64,000 nucleotides of DNA from QUBU01 sp014337915 (GCA_030263395.1 SZOW01000003.1:1-64000), one strand, 5' to 3'. Positions 18,011 to 27,234 are shown, counted from the first letter of the stretch. Notes: a model not told the origin generated them from the sequence alone. Made by a program: numbers and translations.

Positions 18011-19102
18011 GTGCCCCGCATCGACGCCTTCCTGAAACTCGGCCTGGCCCAGGGCTGCTCCGACGTGCACCTCGCCGTTGGCGTACCGCCTATGCTCCGC
18101 CTGCACGGCGACCTCATGCCCATCAAGTTCCGCGACCTCGGCGCCGCAGAACTCGAGAGCTACGTCGGCGAGATCCTCACTCCTGGACAGAAGGAGCGTT
18201 TCGGCTCCGGCCGCGACGTGGATTTTTCCTACGTCTCCGAGGACGGCGGGCGCTTCCGCGTCAACGTCTTTCGCAAGGAAACCGGCGTCGGCGCCACCTT
18301 CCGCTTCATCCCCGGCGATATCCCCAAGCTCGAAAAGCTGCAGCTGCCGAAGATCATCCAGAGGCTCTGCGACTACCACCAGGGCATGATCCTGGTCACC
18401 GGCTCGACCGGTACCGGCAAGTCGACAACGCTGGCGGCCATGATCGACCACCTCAACAGCACGCAGAACCTGAACATCATCAGCCTCGAGGATCCCATCG
18501 AGTTCGTCCACCGCAGCAAGCGCTCGCAGGTGGTACAGCGCGAGCTGGGCTCGCACCTGCCGAGCTTTGCCGAGGGCATCCGTGCCGCCCTGCGCCAGGA
18601 CCCCGACGTCATCCTCGTGGGCGAGATGCGCGACGCCGAGACCATATCCATGGCGATGACCGCCGCCGAGACCGGCCACCTGGTGCTCGGTACCCTGCAC
18701 ACCACCGGTGCGGTGAAGACCATCGATCGCGTCATCGATGCGCTCCCCGGCGAAATGCGCGAGCAGACCAAGAGCTTCCTGTCGCAGAGCCTGCTGGCCG
18801 TCATCAGCCAGGTGCTGGTCAAGACCCCGGACAACCGCGCGCGGCGCGCCATCGCCGAGATCATGGTCATGAACCGCGCGATCGCCAAACTCATCATGAC
18901 CGACCAGACGCACCAGATACCCTCGCAGCTGCAGATGGGCCGCGACCAGGGCATGCAGCTCATGGACCAGGCGCTGCTCGATGCCATCCAGCGCAAGGAA
19001 CTCGACCCCGACGACGCCTTCCGCTACGCGACCGACAAGGGCCTGTTCACACGCTTCGTCACCGACACCAGCATGTTGCCGAAAGTCGATGTCCCAGCCT
19101 GA
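18011..19102 (+). CDS. PilT/PilU-family pilus retraction ATPase (first of two)
   Basis: A 363-residue hexameric-type ATPase of the kind that powers type IV pilus retraction. It has the N-terminal PAS-like domain, Walker A GSTGTGKSTT, an acidic Asp-box region LEDPIEFVH, Walker B DVILVGEMRD and the His-box GTLHTTGA. The start is GTG at 18011 preceded by AGGAG, only 13 bases after the kinase stop. The middle resembles PilT, while the tail (GMQLMDQALLDAIQRKEL) is closer to PilU, so I do not choose between the names. It sits away from the usual pilT locus beside yggS and proC, suggesting an additional copy. Confidence 0.9.
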   Translation: MPRIDAFLKLGLAQGCSDVHLAVGVPPMLRLHGDLMPIKFRDLGAAELESYVGEILTPGQKERFGSGRDVDFSYVSEDGGRFRVNVFRKETGVGATFRFIPGDIPKLEKLQLPKIIQRLCDYHQGMILVTGSTGTGKSTTLAAMIDHLNSTQNLNIISLEDPIEFVHRSKRSQVVQRELGSHLPSFAEGIRAALRQDPDVILVGEMRDAETISMAMTAAETGHLVLGTLHTTGAVKTIDRVIDALPGEMREQTKSFLSQSLLAVISQVLVKTPDNRARRAIAEIMVMNRAIAKLIMTDQTHQIPSQLQMGRDQGMQLMDQALLDAIQRKELDPDDAFRYATDKGLFTRFVTDTSMLPKVDVPA

Positions 19103-20192
19103 CGCCAGCACAGCGCCCCGCCCCGCCGGGAACGCCATCGACGAGTTCCTCCGGACCGTCGTGGGCAAGCGCGGCTCCGACCTGCATTTCGTGGCCGGCG
19201 AGCCGGCCCGCGTACGCCTGTACGGCGACCTGCAGCCGCTCGCCAGCGAGGTACTGACCGCGGCACGCACCGAGGAAGTCCTGCTACAGATCATGTCGGC
19301 GGCGGCTCGCGCGGACTTCGAGAAGCGCGACTCCACCGACTTCGCCTATGCGGTGGAGGGCGTGGCGCGGTTCCGCGTCAACGTCTTCCGGCACCTGGGC
19401 GGCATGGGCGCCGTGTTCCGCAGCATTCCCTCGCAGGCCAAGACCCTCAAGGACCTCGACCTGCCGGCCGTCCTCAGCTCGCTCGCCCGCCAGCCGCAGG
19501 GCATGATCCTGGTGACGGGCAAGACCGGCTCAGGCAAGTCGACGACGCTCGCGGCCATCATCGACGAAATCAACAACCGCGAGACCGGGCACATCCTCAC
19601 CATCGAGGACCCCATCGAGTTCGTCCACCAGCGTAAGAAGTGCCTGATCAGCCAGCGCGAGGTGGGCCAGCACACGCCGAGCTTCGCCGACGCGCTGAAC
19701 TCGGCGCTGCGCGAGGACCCGGATGTGATCCTGGTCGGCGAAATGCGCGATCTCGAAACCATCAGCATCGCGGTGACCGCCGCAGAGATGGGCATCCTGA
19801 TCATGGGCACCCTGCACACCAACGGCGCGGCCCAGACCGTGGACCGCATCGTCAACTCGTTCCCGACCGACAAGCAATCCCACGTACGCACAATGCTCTC
19901 CACCTCGCTGCGCGGCGTGATCTCCCAGCAGCTGGTGCCGCGCAAGGGCGAGCCGGGCCTGGTGGCGGCTCTTGAGATCATGGTGAACACGCCGGCGGTG
20001 GCCAACCTCATCCGCCAGGGCAAGCTCGACCAGCTGGAGAACGCCATGCAGGGCGGCCGGGCGGCCGGCATGAAGACCATGGACAGCTCGCTGCGCGAAC
20101 TCTTCGACCGCGGCCAGGTCACCGGCCGCGCCGCCTACGAAGCCGCGCTCGACAAGAAGAAGTTCGAGGACGTGAAGGACTTCACCAGCTGA
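19089..20192 (+). CDS. PilT/PilU-family pilus retraction ATPase (second of two)
   Basis: This 367-residue paralogue overlaps the first ATPase gene by 14 bases. Walker A is GKTGSGKSTT, followed by LTIEDPIEFVH, DVILVGEMRDLETI and GTLHTNGA; all catalytic elements are present. The C-terminal TPAVANLIRQGKLDQLENAM resembles the conserved AIRNLIRE region of PilT, which is needed for retraction, while VISQQLVPRKG is more PilU-like. The ATG at 19089 was chosen because the conserved domain starts some 15 residues later. Two adjacent paralogues suggest a mixed or paired retraction motor under one promoter with the kinase. Confidence 0.9.
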   Translation: MSQPDASTAPRPAGNAIDEFLRTVVGKRGSDLHFVAGEPARVRLYGDLQPLASEVLTAARTEEVLLQIMSAAARADFEKRDSTDFAYAVEGVARFRVNVFRHLGGMGAVFRSIPSQAKTLKDLDLPAVLSSLARQPQGMILVTGKTGSGKSTTLAAIIDEINNRETGHILTIEDPIEFVHQRKKCLISQREVGQHTPSFADALNSALREDPDVILVGEMRDLETISIAVTAAEMGILIMGTLHTNGAAQTVDRIVNSFPTDKQSHVRTMLSTSLRGVISQQLVPRKGEPGLVAALEIMVNTPAVANLIRQGKLDQLENAMQGGRAAGMKTMDSSLRELFDRGQVTGRAAYEAALDKKKFEDVKDFTS

Positions 20193-20196
20193 GCCG

Positions 20197-20213
20197 GCGG
20201 GGACCATCCCCGC
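20197..20213 (+). terminator. Hairpin after the second pil ATPase gene
   Basis: A perfect 7-base-pair stem (GCGGGGA / TCCCCGC) with a three-base loop begins five bases after the stop codon. There is no T-tract after it, so it may be a factor-assisted terminator or simply an RNA 3' end stabiliser. Confidence 0.4.
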
Positions 20214-20286
20214 GCCTACACGCTGTCCGGCATCACTGCTAGCATAGGCGCCCCTGTCCGCGAGCAGTTGCAGCCAACCCCCGCCG

Positions 20287-22320
20287 ATGCCGACCGCCCC
20301 CAGAAAGATCCTGGTCACCAGCGCCCTGCCCTACGCCAACAACTCGATCCACATGGGGCACCTGGTGGAGTACATCCAGACCGACATCTGGGTGCGATTC
20401 CAGAAGCTCCGCGGCAACCACTGCCTGTACGTCTGCGCCAGCGATGCCCATGGCACGCCGATCATGCTCAAGGCGCAGGAACTCGGCGTGACGCCCGAGG
20501 ACCTGGTGGCGCGCTTCCGCAGCGAGCACCTGCGGGACTTCTCACGCTTCCACATCGAGTTCGACAACTACCACAGCACGCACTCCGAGGAAAACCGCGT
20601 GCTGGTCGAGGGCATCTACGCGCGCCTGCGCGAGCGCGGCCTGCTGGCCTGGCGCAGCATCCGCCAGGCCTACGACGCCGAGGCGAAAATGTTCCTGCCG
20701 GACCGCTTCATCCGCGGCAGCTGCCCGGTTTGCGGCACGCCGGACCAGTACGGCGACAGCTGCGAGTCCTGTGGCGCCACTTACGCGCCCACCGACCTCA
20801 TCGATCCGCGCTCGGCGGTGACCGGAACGACGCCGGTGCAACGCGACTCCGAACACCTGTTCTTCAGCCTCGGCCGCTTCGAATCCTCGCTGCGCAGCTG
20901 GACGGCTGCCGGCCACCTCGATCCCAGCGTGGCACGCAAGCTCGAGGAGTGGTTCGCCGCCGGCCTAAAGGACTGGGACATCTCGCGCGATGCGCCTTAT
21001 TTCGGCTTCCGCATCCCTGGCACCACCGACAAGTATTTCTACGTCTGGCTCGACGCCCCTGTAGGCTACATGGCCAGCTTCCTTGACCTGTGTGAAAGGC
21101 GCAAGAATTCTCCGGAACCTGTTGATTTCAATGACTACTGGTCCGAAGAAAGTGACGCCGAGCTGTACCACTTCATCGGCAAGGACATCGCCTACTTCCA
21201 CACCCTGTTCTGGCCGGCCGTCCTCGAGGGCAGCGGCTATCGCAAACCGAGCGGCGTTTTCGTGCACGGTTTCCTCACGGTCAATGGCCAGAAGATGTCG
21301 AAGTCGCGGGGCACCTTCATCCCCGCCGCCACCTACCTCGACCACCTGCAGCCGGAGTACCTGCGGTACTACTACGCCTGCAAGCTCGGGCCCGGCACCG
21401 ACGACATCGACCTCAACCTCGACGACTTCGTGGCCCGCGTGAACGCGGACCTGGTGGGCAAGTTCGCCAACATCGCCAGCCGTTGCGCCGGCTTCATCAG
21501 CCGGCTGTCGGGCGGCCGGCTGGCGCCGGCACTGGGCACCCCGGCCCTGTTCCAGGAGTTCGCCGCCGCCGCCCCGCTCATCGCCCGCCACTACGAAGCA
21601 CGTGAGTACAGCCGCGCACTGCGCGAGGTCATGGCGCTCGCGGACCGGGCCAACCAGTACATCGACGAGCGCAAGCCCTGGGCGCTGGCGAAGGACCCGG
21701 CGCGGGCCGCCGAGGTGCAGGCCGTATGCACCGATGGCATCAACCTGTTCCGCCTGCTGATGCTCTACCTCAAGCCGGTGCTGCCGGCCATCGCCCAGCG
21801 TGCCGAGGCGTTCCTCGGCGCCGGCCCGCTGCACTGGGACCAGCACGACCAGCCGCTGCTCGACCACAGCATCGGCAGCTACGAGCCGCTGGTCACGCGC
21901 GTCGATCCCGCTGCCGTGGCGAACCTGGTCGCCGCAACCCGGGCGGCAGCAGCACCACCCGCGCCCGCAGCGGCCAGCGCGCCGGAGGAGAAGCCCGTGA
22001 CCATCGACATCGACACCTTCCTCAAAGCGGACCTGCGCGTCGCCACCGTCCTGTCCGCTGAGGCCGTCGAAGGCGCCGACAGCCTGCTGCGCGTCACCGT
22101 GGACATCGGCAGCGAACAGCGGGTGGTGCTCGCCGGCATCCGCCGTGCCTACGACCCGGCAACGCTGGTAGGGCGCCAGGTGATCCTGGTGGCGAACCTC
22201 AAGCCCCGCAAGATGCGCTTCGGGACCTCGGAGGGCATGTTGCTGGCCGCCGGCGACGATGCGGGCATCTTCCTGGTCACGCCGGACAGTGGAGCAAAGG
22301 CCGGCATGCGCGTGCGCTGA
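20287..22320 (+). CDS. metG: Methionyl-tRNA synthetase with C-terminal tRNA-binding domain
   Basis: MetG charges both initiator and elongator tRNA-Met. The 677-residue protein has the class I HIGH-type motif HMGH in NNSIHMGHLVEY, a knuckle with two Cys-x2-Cys pairs (CPVC and CESC) that binds zinc, the KMSKSRGT motif, an anticodon-binding helical region, an alanine/proline-rich linker near residues 550-570, and a final EMAP-II-like tRNA-binding domain starting at about IDTFLKADLRVATV. This is the long homodimeric type, as in E. coli. The rnf genes follow immediately. Confidence 0.97.
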   Translation: MPTAPRKILVTSALPYANNSIHMGHLVEYIQTDIWVRFQKLRGNHCLYVCASDAHGTPIMLKAQELGVTPEDLVARFRSEHLRDFSRFHIEFDNYHSTHSEENRVLVEGIYARLRERGLLAWRSIRQAYDAEAKMFLPDRFIRGSCPVCGTPDQYGDSCESCGATYAPTDLIDPRSAVTGTTPVQRDSEHLFFSLGRFESSLRSWTAAGHLDPSVARKLEEWFAAGLKDWDISRDAPYFGFRIPGTTDKYFYVWLDAPVGYMASFLDLCERRKNSPEPVDFNDYWSEESDAELYHFIGKDIAYFHTLFWPAVLEGSGYRKPSGVFVHGFLTVNGQKMSKSRGTFIPAATYLDHLQPEYLRYYYACKLGPGTDDIDLNLDDFVARVNADLVGKFANIASRCAGFISRLSGGRLAPALGTPALFQEFAAAAPLIARHYEAREYSRALREVMALADRANQYIDERKPWALAKDPARAAEVQAVCTDGINLFRLLMLYLKPVLPAIAQRAEAFLGAGPLHWDQHDQPLLDHSIGSYEPLVTRVDPAAVANLVAATRAAAAPPAPAAASAPEEKPVTIDIDTFLKADLRVATVLSAEAVEGADSLLRVTVDIGSEQRVVLAGIRRAYDPATLVGRQVILVANLKPRKMRFGTSEGMLLAAGDDAGIFLVTPDSGAKAGMRVR

Positions 22321-22327
22321 GGCCGGG

Positions 22328-22900
22328 ATGCACGACCTGCCCGCGATCCTGCTCGGCGTGGCCATGGTCAATGTGCTGGTGCTGCCCGCCTTCCCCAGCC
22401 TGTATGCCCAGGCTGCCAGCATTGCCCCGGGCAGGGCGCTGCCCCGGCTGGCGCTGCTGCTGCCGCTGGTGGTCGCGCCATCGACGGCGCTCACCTGGCT
22501 GCTCGACCAGCAGCTGCTGGCGCCACTGCAACTCGGTGAACTGCAGCCGCTCGCCATCATCGTCTTTGCAGCGCTGGTCTCCCAGCTCGCCGGGCGCCTC
22601 CACGATGCCTGGATCGGCGCTGACATCGCGCTGCCGCGCTCGCGCCTGACGTTCAATGCAGTTGCGGCCGGCCTGGCGCTCGGCGCCACGCCGGCACCTG
22701 CGAGCTTCCTTGCGGCAATCGTGGCTGGCGGTGCCAGCGGTGCAGCGCTGGGAGCGCTCGATCTCTGCTGCGCCGGCCTGCGTGATCGCCTCGCGAGCAG
22801 CGCGCTGCCCCTGGCCTGGCGCGGTGCCGGCATCATGCTGGTCACAGCCGGCATCCTGTCCCTCGGCCTCGGCGGCTTCGCCGGCCTCTGGCACAGCTGA
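22328..22900 (+). CDS. RnfA-like membrane subunit lacking the cluster cysteines
   Basis: A 190-residue, six-segment membrane protein that aligns end to end with RnfA/RsxA, for example in RDRLASSALPLAWRG and LVTAGILSLGLGGFAGL. In canonical RnfA two cysteines (in GLCPF and TTNCAV motifs) help hold a [2Fe-2S] cluster between RnfA and RnfE. Here the first position reads PSLYA (Tyr26) and the second reads FNAVAAG (Ala111), so both are missing. It starts eight bases after metG and precedes rnfC directly, with rnfB absent. The family assignment is good; whether it conducts electrons normally is doubtful. Confidence 0.8.
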   Translation: MHDLPAILLGVAMVNVLVLPAFPSLYAQAASIAPGRALPRLALLLPLVVAPSTALTWLLDQQLLAPLQLGELQPLAIIVFAALVSQLAGRLHDAWIGADIALPRSRLTFNAVAAGLALGATPAPASFLAAIVAGGASGAALGALDLCCAGLRDRLASSALPLAWRGAGIMLVTAGILSLGLGGFAGLWHS

Positions 22901-22911
22901 GGGCAGCGGCC

Positions 22912-24267
22912 ATGGCAGAGCCCTCCACCGCCGCGCCGCCCGCCGCATGGACCTACGATCCCCGGCCCCGGCGGCCGGACTGGGGCCTGTACGCACCGAC
23001 ACTCAAGCTGGCGTCGATGGGCCACCCGATTCGCCAGGCGCCACTGCCCGCCGAGGCGGTGATCCCACTCGGGCATGCCCGTGGCAGCGCCAGACCGCTG
23101 GTCAGCCCAGGCGACCATGTACTGACCGGGCAGCCGGTGGGAAGCGACGCAGCCGCGGCGGTGCACGCATCGATCACCGGCACGGTGGTTGCGGTCGAAC
23201 CCCGGCCGGTGCCAGGCCAGGCGGCAATGCCCTGCGTGGTGCTGCGGCGTACCGACCCGGAGCACTTCTGGCCGGACCTGGCAGCGGCAGATCCCGCCCG
23301 GCTGGCACCCGAGGAAATCGCCGCGCACATCGCCGCCGGTGGCATCGTCGGCCTGGGAGGCGCGCTGTTCCCCACCGCCGTCAAACTGCAGCCCGGTCGC
23401 GCCATCCGCGCACTGGTCATCAATGGAGCGGAGTGCGAACCCTGGATCAGCTGCGACGAGATGCTGCTGCGGGAACGCGCGGCCAGCGTCATCCGCGGTA
23501 CGCGCATCATGATGCGCGCGCTCGGTACGCAGCGCGCGGTGATCGCCGTGGAAGCTGACATGCCGGAGGCGCGCGTGGCCCTGGCTGATCGCCTGCAGGC
23601 GGAGGCCGACGACCACATCGGCATCGCCGTCGTCACCGCGAAGTACCCGGCGGGCGGCGAGCGCCAGCTGATCGAACTGCTCACCGGCGAGCAGGTGCCC
23701 TCGGGCGGCCTGCCGCGTGACATCGGCTACGTCTGCCAGAACGCAGGTACGGCCGCGGCAGTCGCCGACCTGTTCGACACTGGCCGGCCACTGATCTCGC
23801 GCATCGTCACCGTCACCGGCGGAGCCATCAGCGCACCAGGCAACTTCGAAGCGCGCATCGGCACGCCGCTGGCGGACCTGGTCGCAGCGGCCGGTGGCTA
23901 CAGCGTGACTGCACAGCGCCTGCTCATGGGCGGGCCGATGATGGGCATCGCGCTGGCCGACGCCAGCCTGCCGGTCACGCGCGCAACCAACTGCCTGGTA
24001 GCGGCTGCGGCTGGCGAGCTGGCGCCACCACAACCGGAACTGCCCTGTATCCGCTGCGGCGAGTGCGTGCAGGTATGCCCGGCAAGACTGCTGCCCAACG
24101 AACTGCTCGGTGCCCTGGTGCGGGGCGATGCCGCGGCGCTGGCCGAACTCGGCCTCGCCGACTGCATCGAGTGCGGCAGCTGCGACTACGTCTGTCCCAG
24201 CGCCATCGCACTGACCCCGCGCTTTGCCGCAGCCAGGGCCGCAGCCACCAGCGGGACCGGCCGATGA
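22912..24267 (+). CDS. rnfC: Electron transport complex subunit RnfC
   Basis: RnfC is the peripheral NADH-oxidising subunit of the Rnf complex, carrying FMN and two 4Fe-4S clusters. The 451-residue protein has the glycine-rich GIVGLGGALFPTAVKL segment, INGAECEPWISCDEMLL, and two ferredoxin-type motifs, CIRCGECVQVCP and CIECGSCDYVCP, each with four cysteines plus the partner cluster pattern. It lacks the long repetitive C-terminal tail of E. coli RsxC. The stop overlaps rnfD as ATGA. Unlike RnfA and RnfE here, it appears fully equipped. Confidence 0.93.
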   Translation: MAEPSTAAPPAAWTYDPRPRRPDWGLYAPTLKLASMGHPIRQAPLPAEAVIPLGHARGSARPLVSPGDHVLTGQPVGSDAAAAVHASITGTVVAVEPRPVPGQAAMPCVVLRRTDPEHFWPDLAAADPARLAPEEIAAHIAAGGIVGLGGALFPTAVKLQPGRAIRALVINGAECEPWISCDEMLLRERAASVIRGTRIMMRALGTQRAVIAVEADMPEARVALADRLQAEADDHIGIAVVTAKYPAGGERQLIELLTGEQVPSGGLPRDIGYVCQNAGTAAAVADLFDTGRPLISRIVTVTGGAISAPGNFEARIGTPLADLVAAAGGYSVTAQRLLMGGPMMGIALADASLPVTRATNCLVAAAAGELAPPQPELPCIRCGECVQVCPARLLPNELLGALVRGDAAALAELGLADCIECGSCDYVCPSAIALTPRFAAARAAATSGTGR

Positions 24268-25295
24268 CGCAGCCCGCGGCGCCGGCACCGCACTGGCATG
24301 GCGCGGGCAGCGTACCGGCGATGATGCGCCAGGTCCTCTACGCGCTGTTGCCCGCTGCCGCGGCCCATGTGTTCTTCTACGGGCCCGGCCTGCTGGTCAA
24401 CGCACTGGTGGCCACGCTCGCTGCGCTGGCGACGGAAGCGCTCGCCCTGCGCTGGCGCGGACAGCCGCAACGGCTGTTCCTGAGCGACGGCAGCGCCGTG
24501 GTGACAGCCGTGCTGCTGGCATTCTGCCTGCCGCCACTCACGCCCTGGTGGGTGACGGTGACGGGCGCCGTCTTTGCAGTCGGCGTCGCCAAGCACCTTT
24601 ACGGCGGACTCGGCCTCAACATCTTCAATCCCGCGATGGCCGGCTTCGCGCTGCTGCTGTTGTGCTTCCCGGCCGAGCTGACGGCCTGGCCGCCACCGCG
24701 GATTGGCGACCTCGACTACCGGACGCTGTCGATCGGGCAGACACTCTTTTATGTTTTCAGCGGCCGGCTCCTCGACGGCCTGGTGCTGGATGCCGTCACC
24801 CGCGCTACGCCGCTCGAGCTGGCGAAGACCGGGCTCGCCCAGATGCACACCATGAGCGAGATCCGCAGCAACCCGGTGTTCGGCGACTTCGGCGGTGCCG
24901 GCTGGGAGTGGGTCGGCAACTTCGTGACCCTCGGTGGTGGCTGGCTGCTGTACCGGGGCATCATCCGCTGGCAGATTCCGGCAGCCACGTTGGCGGGCAT
25001 CCTGCTGCCGGCGCTGCTGTTCTGGCTCGCTGACCCGGAGACGCATCCCTCGCCGCTGTTCCAGCTCTGGACCGGTGGCACGCTACTGGCGGCGTTCTTC
25101 ATCGCCACCGACCCGGTGTCCTCGCCGGTCACCAGCCGCGGCCAGGTCATCTACGGCCTGGGCTGCGGGCTGCTGACCTTCGTCATCCGCGCCTGGGGCA
25201 GCTTCCCGGATGGCGTCGCCTTCGCCGTGCTGCTCATGAATGCCGCAGTGCCGGTGATCGACCGCTACACGCGGCCACACATCTACGGACGCTGA
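24264..25295 (+). CDS. rnfD: Electron transport complex subunit RnfD
   Basis: A 343-residue polytopic membrane subunit of Rnf that normally carries covalently bound FMN on a threonine. The likely flavinylation site is in DAVTRATPLE. Other family segments are FLSDGSAVVTAVLLAFCLPP, GGLGLNIFNPAMAGFALLL and ATDPVSSPVTSRG. The ATG at 24264 overlaps the rnfC stop. It is followed by rnfG after seven bases. Confidence 0.92.
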   Translation: MTQPAAPAPHWHGAGSVPAMMRQVLYALLPAAAAHVFFYGPGLLVNALVATLAALATEALALRWRGQPQRLFLSDGSAVVTAVLLAFCLPPLTPWWVTVTGAVFAVGVAKHLYGGLGLNIFNPAMAGFALLLLCFPAELTAWPPPRIGDLDYRTLSIGQTLFYVFSGRLLDGLVLDAVTRATPLELAKTGLAQMHTMSEIRSNPVFGDFGGAGWEWVGNFVTLGGGWLLYRGIIRWQIPAATLAGILLPALLFWLADPETHPSPLFQLWTGGTLLAAFFIATDPVSSPVTSRGQVIYGLGCGLLTFVIRAWGSFPDGVAFAVLLMNAAVPVIDRYTRPHIYGR

Positions 25296-25302
25296 CCCCG
25301 GC

Positions 25303-25935
25303 ATGAACGACGCAGCGGCAACGCAGTGGCGAAGCACCCTGGCCTGGCTGGCCGTGGTGGCGGCCGGCGTCGCTGCGGCCGTGGCGCTGGCCGTGGTCGC
25401 GACCCGGACACGCATCGAGCGCAACACGGCAGCGCGTGAGCTCGACGTGCTGGCGACGCTGCTTCCTGCCGGCAGCTACGACAACCAGCCGGCCGGGGAT
25501 CGCATCGACGTGACCGATGCGGCCCTGCTCGGCAGCGCCGAGCCACTACCGGTCTACCGCGCCCGCATGGCAGGCCAGCCGGTTGCCGCCATCCTGACCG
25601 TGGTGGCCCGCCAGGGCTACGTCGGCCCCATCCGGCTGCTGGTCTCGATGCGCGTCGATGGCCAGGTGCTCGGCGTCAGGGCAGTGGAGCACCAGGAGAC
25701 ACCCGGGCTCGGCGACCGCATCGATGCCGCGAAGTCGAGCTGGATCGACAGCTTCACCGGGCGCTCGCTCGGCGACCCGGCCGCAGCGCGCTGGGCCCTG
25801 CGCCGCGACGGCGGCGAATTCGATGCCATCACCGGCGCCACGGTCACCAGCCGCGCGGTGGTGGATGCCGTACGCCACGCGGCGGAGTATTTCGCCACGC
25901 ACCAGTCAGCGCTCTTCGGGCGGCCACCGGAGTGA
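25303..25935 (+). CDS. rnfG: Electron transport complex subunit RnfG
   Basis: RnfG is a membrane-anchored periplasmic subunit with a covalently bound FMN. The 210-residue protein has one N-terminal transmembrane helix (about residues 12-33), an FMN-binding domain with QETPGLGD, and the flavinylation motif TGATVTSRAVV, where the threonine following GA would carry the flavin. The motif is intact. It lies seven bases after rnfD. Confidence 0.92.
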   Translation: MNDAAATQWRSTLAWLAVVAAGVAAAVALAVVATRTRIERNTAARELDVLATLLPAGSYDNQPAGDRIDVTDAALLGSAEPLPVYRARMAGQPVAAILTVVARQGYVGPIRLLVSMRVDGQVLGVRAVEHQETPGLGDRIDAAKSSWIDSFTGRSLGDPAAARWALRRDGGEFDAITGATVTSRAVVDAVRHAAEYFATHQSALFGRPPE

Positions 25936-26011
25936 CGCGCGGCATGCAGTGCAGGCAGGCTAGAATGCCGCGGCCCGGAGCAGCAGCCGCGACCACAGGA
26001 CGCAACCGCGC

Positions 26012-26521
26012 ATGACCACCGTGACGCCGCCTCGTGCCGCCCGCGATGCCCTCCTCTGGCTCGGCATCTGCCCGTTGCTGGCCGGTGCCGATACGCTGGC
26101 CCACGGGCTGCTGCTCGGCACCGTCAGCTGCGTCGTGCTGCTCGGCATCCATCGGGTACCGGTGCGCGGTACCGCCAGCGGCGGCGCCGGCATCACCGGC
26201 CTGCTGCTCATCGGCGGCGGCATCGCAGTCATCCTGCACCTGGCCTGCGAAGCGCTGGCCCTGGAACTCGCGCTGGCCAGCGGCGGCCTGTTCGCGCTCG
26301 CTGCCCTGCATGGCCAGGTGGCCGGCACGGCCGCGGGCGAAGCCCATGGCAGCCAGGCCGGGCCAGCCTGGCGCAACGCACTCGTCGGCGCCGCTGCGCT
26401 GGCGCTGGTCGGTGCCCTGCGTGAATGGCTCGGCCCGGCTGGGTTGCTGCCGGCTATGGCGTTTTTCCTACTTGCCGGCGGCAGCGTGGCATTGCAGTCC
26501 CTGCGCCTGCACCGTGCATGA
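26012..26521 (+). CDS. RnfE-like membrane subunit, shortened
   Basis: This 169-residue membrane protein resembles RnfE/RsxE (normally about 230 residues) at its start, LGICPLLAGADT, which retains one cluster cysteine (Cys20), and in ALVGALREWLGPAG. The second conserved cysteine motif (VTNC-type) is replaced by a glycine/alanine stretch (ALASGGLFAL), and an internal loop is shorter. Its position between rnfG and nth is exactly that of rnfE. The stop overlaps the nth start (ATGA). The assignment relies on position and partial similarity. Confidence 0.72.
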   Translation: MTTVTPPRAARDALLWLGICPLLAGADTLAHGLLLGTVSCVVLLGIHRVPVRGTASGGAGITGLLLIGGGIAVILHLACEALALELALASGGLFALAALHGQVAGTAAGEAHGSQAGPAWRNALVGAAALALVGALREWLGPAGLLPAMAFFLLAGGSVALQSLRLHRA

Positions 26522-27159
26522 ACGCCGCCCGACGCGCCGAGATCTTCCGGCGCCTGCGCGCGGCCAACCCGCAGCCCACCACTGAACTGCATTACGGCAG
26601 TCCTTTCCAGTTGCTGATCGCGGTGATGCTCTCCGCGCAGGCGACCGATGTCAGCGTCAACAAGGCCACCGGGGCGCTGTTCGCGGCGGCGCCAACGCCG
26701 CAGCGGATGCTGGCGCTGGGCGAGGCCGGGCTGAAGCCCTACATCCGCACCATCGGGCTGTTCAACACCAAGGCCGCCAATATCATCAGGACCTGCGCGA
26801 TCCTCGTCGACCGGCATGGCGGCGCGGTGCCGCAGGACCGGGAAGCTCTCGAGGCGCTGCCGGGTGTCGGGCGCAAGTCCGCCAACGTGGTGCTCAACAC
26901 CGCCTGGGGCGAGCCGACGATTGCGGTGGACACCCACATCTTCCGGGTCTGCAACCGCACCGGCCTCGCGCCGGGACGCACACCGCTGGCCGTGGAGCAG
27001 AAGCTGCTGCGCGTGGTGCCGGAGGAGTTCCGCCGTGATGCCCACCACTGGCTGATCCTCCATGGTCGCTACACCTGCCAGGCCCGCCGGCCACGCTGCC
27101 CGGATTGCCTGCTGGCGGATCTCTGCGAGTACCGCAGCAAGACGCCAGCCGGCAGCTGA
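26518..27159 (+). CDS. nth: Endonuclease III
   Basis: Nth is a bifunctional DNA glycosylase/AP lyase that removes oxidised pyrimidines. The 213-residue protein contains the helix-hairpin-helix LPGVGRKSANVV with the catalytic lysine, the following VDTHIFRV with the catalytic aspartate, and a C-terminal C-x6-C-x2-C-x5-C cluster motif (from CQARRPRCPDC to LLADLC) for the 4Fe-4S cluster. Start and length are standard. It is coupled to the end of the rnf operon, as in E. coli. Confidence 0.97.
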   Translation: MNAARRAEIFRRLRAANPQPTTELHYGSPFQLLIAVMLSAQATDVSVNKATGALFAAAPTPQRMLALGEAGLKPYIRTIGLFNTKAANIIRTCAILVDRHGGAVPQDREALEALPGVGRKSANVVLNTAWGEPTIAVDTHIFRVCNRTGLAPGRTPLAVEQKLLRVVPEEFRRDAHHWLILHGRYTCQARRPRCPDCLLADLCEYRSKTPAGS

Positions 27160-27234
27160 GGCGCTGCGCGCTGCGCATTGCCCGGAGCGCAGGCGGCGGG
27201 CGTGTAAGATGCGCCTTTTCCGGGTGGAGGCACC

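Noticed and set aside
20965..24288. Very long open frame (over 1,000 codons) antisense to metG and rnf genes
   Set aside because: High G+C suppresses stop codons; the frame's protein has no recognisable domain and lies entirely opposite confidently identified genes.
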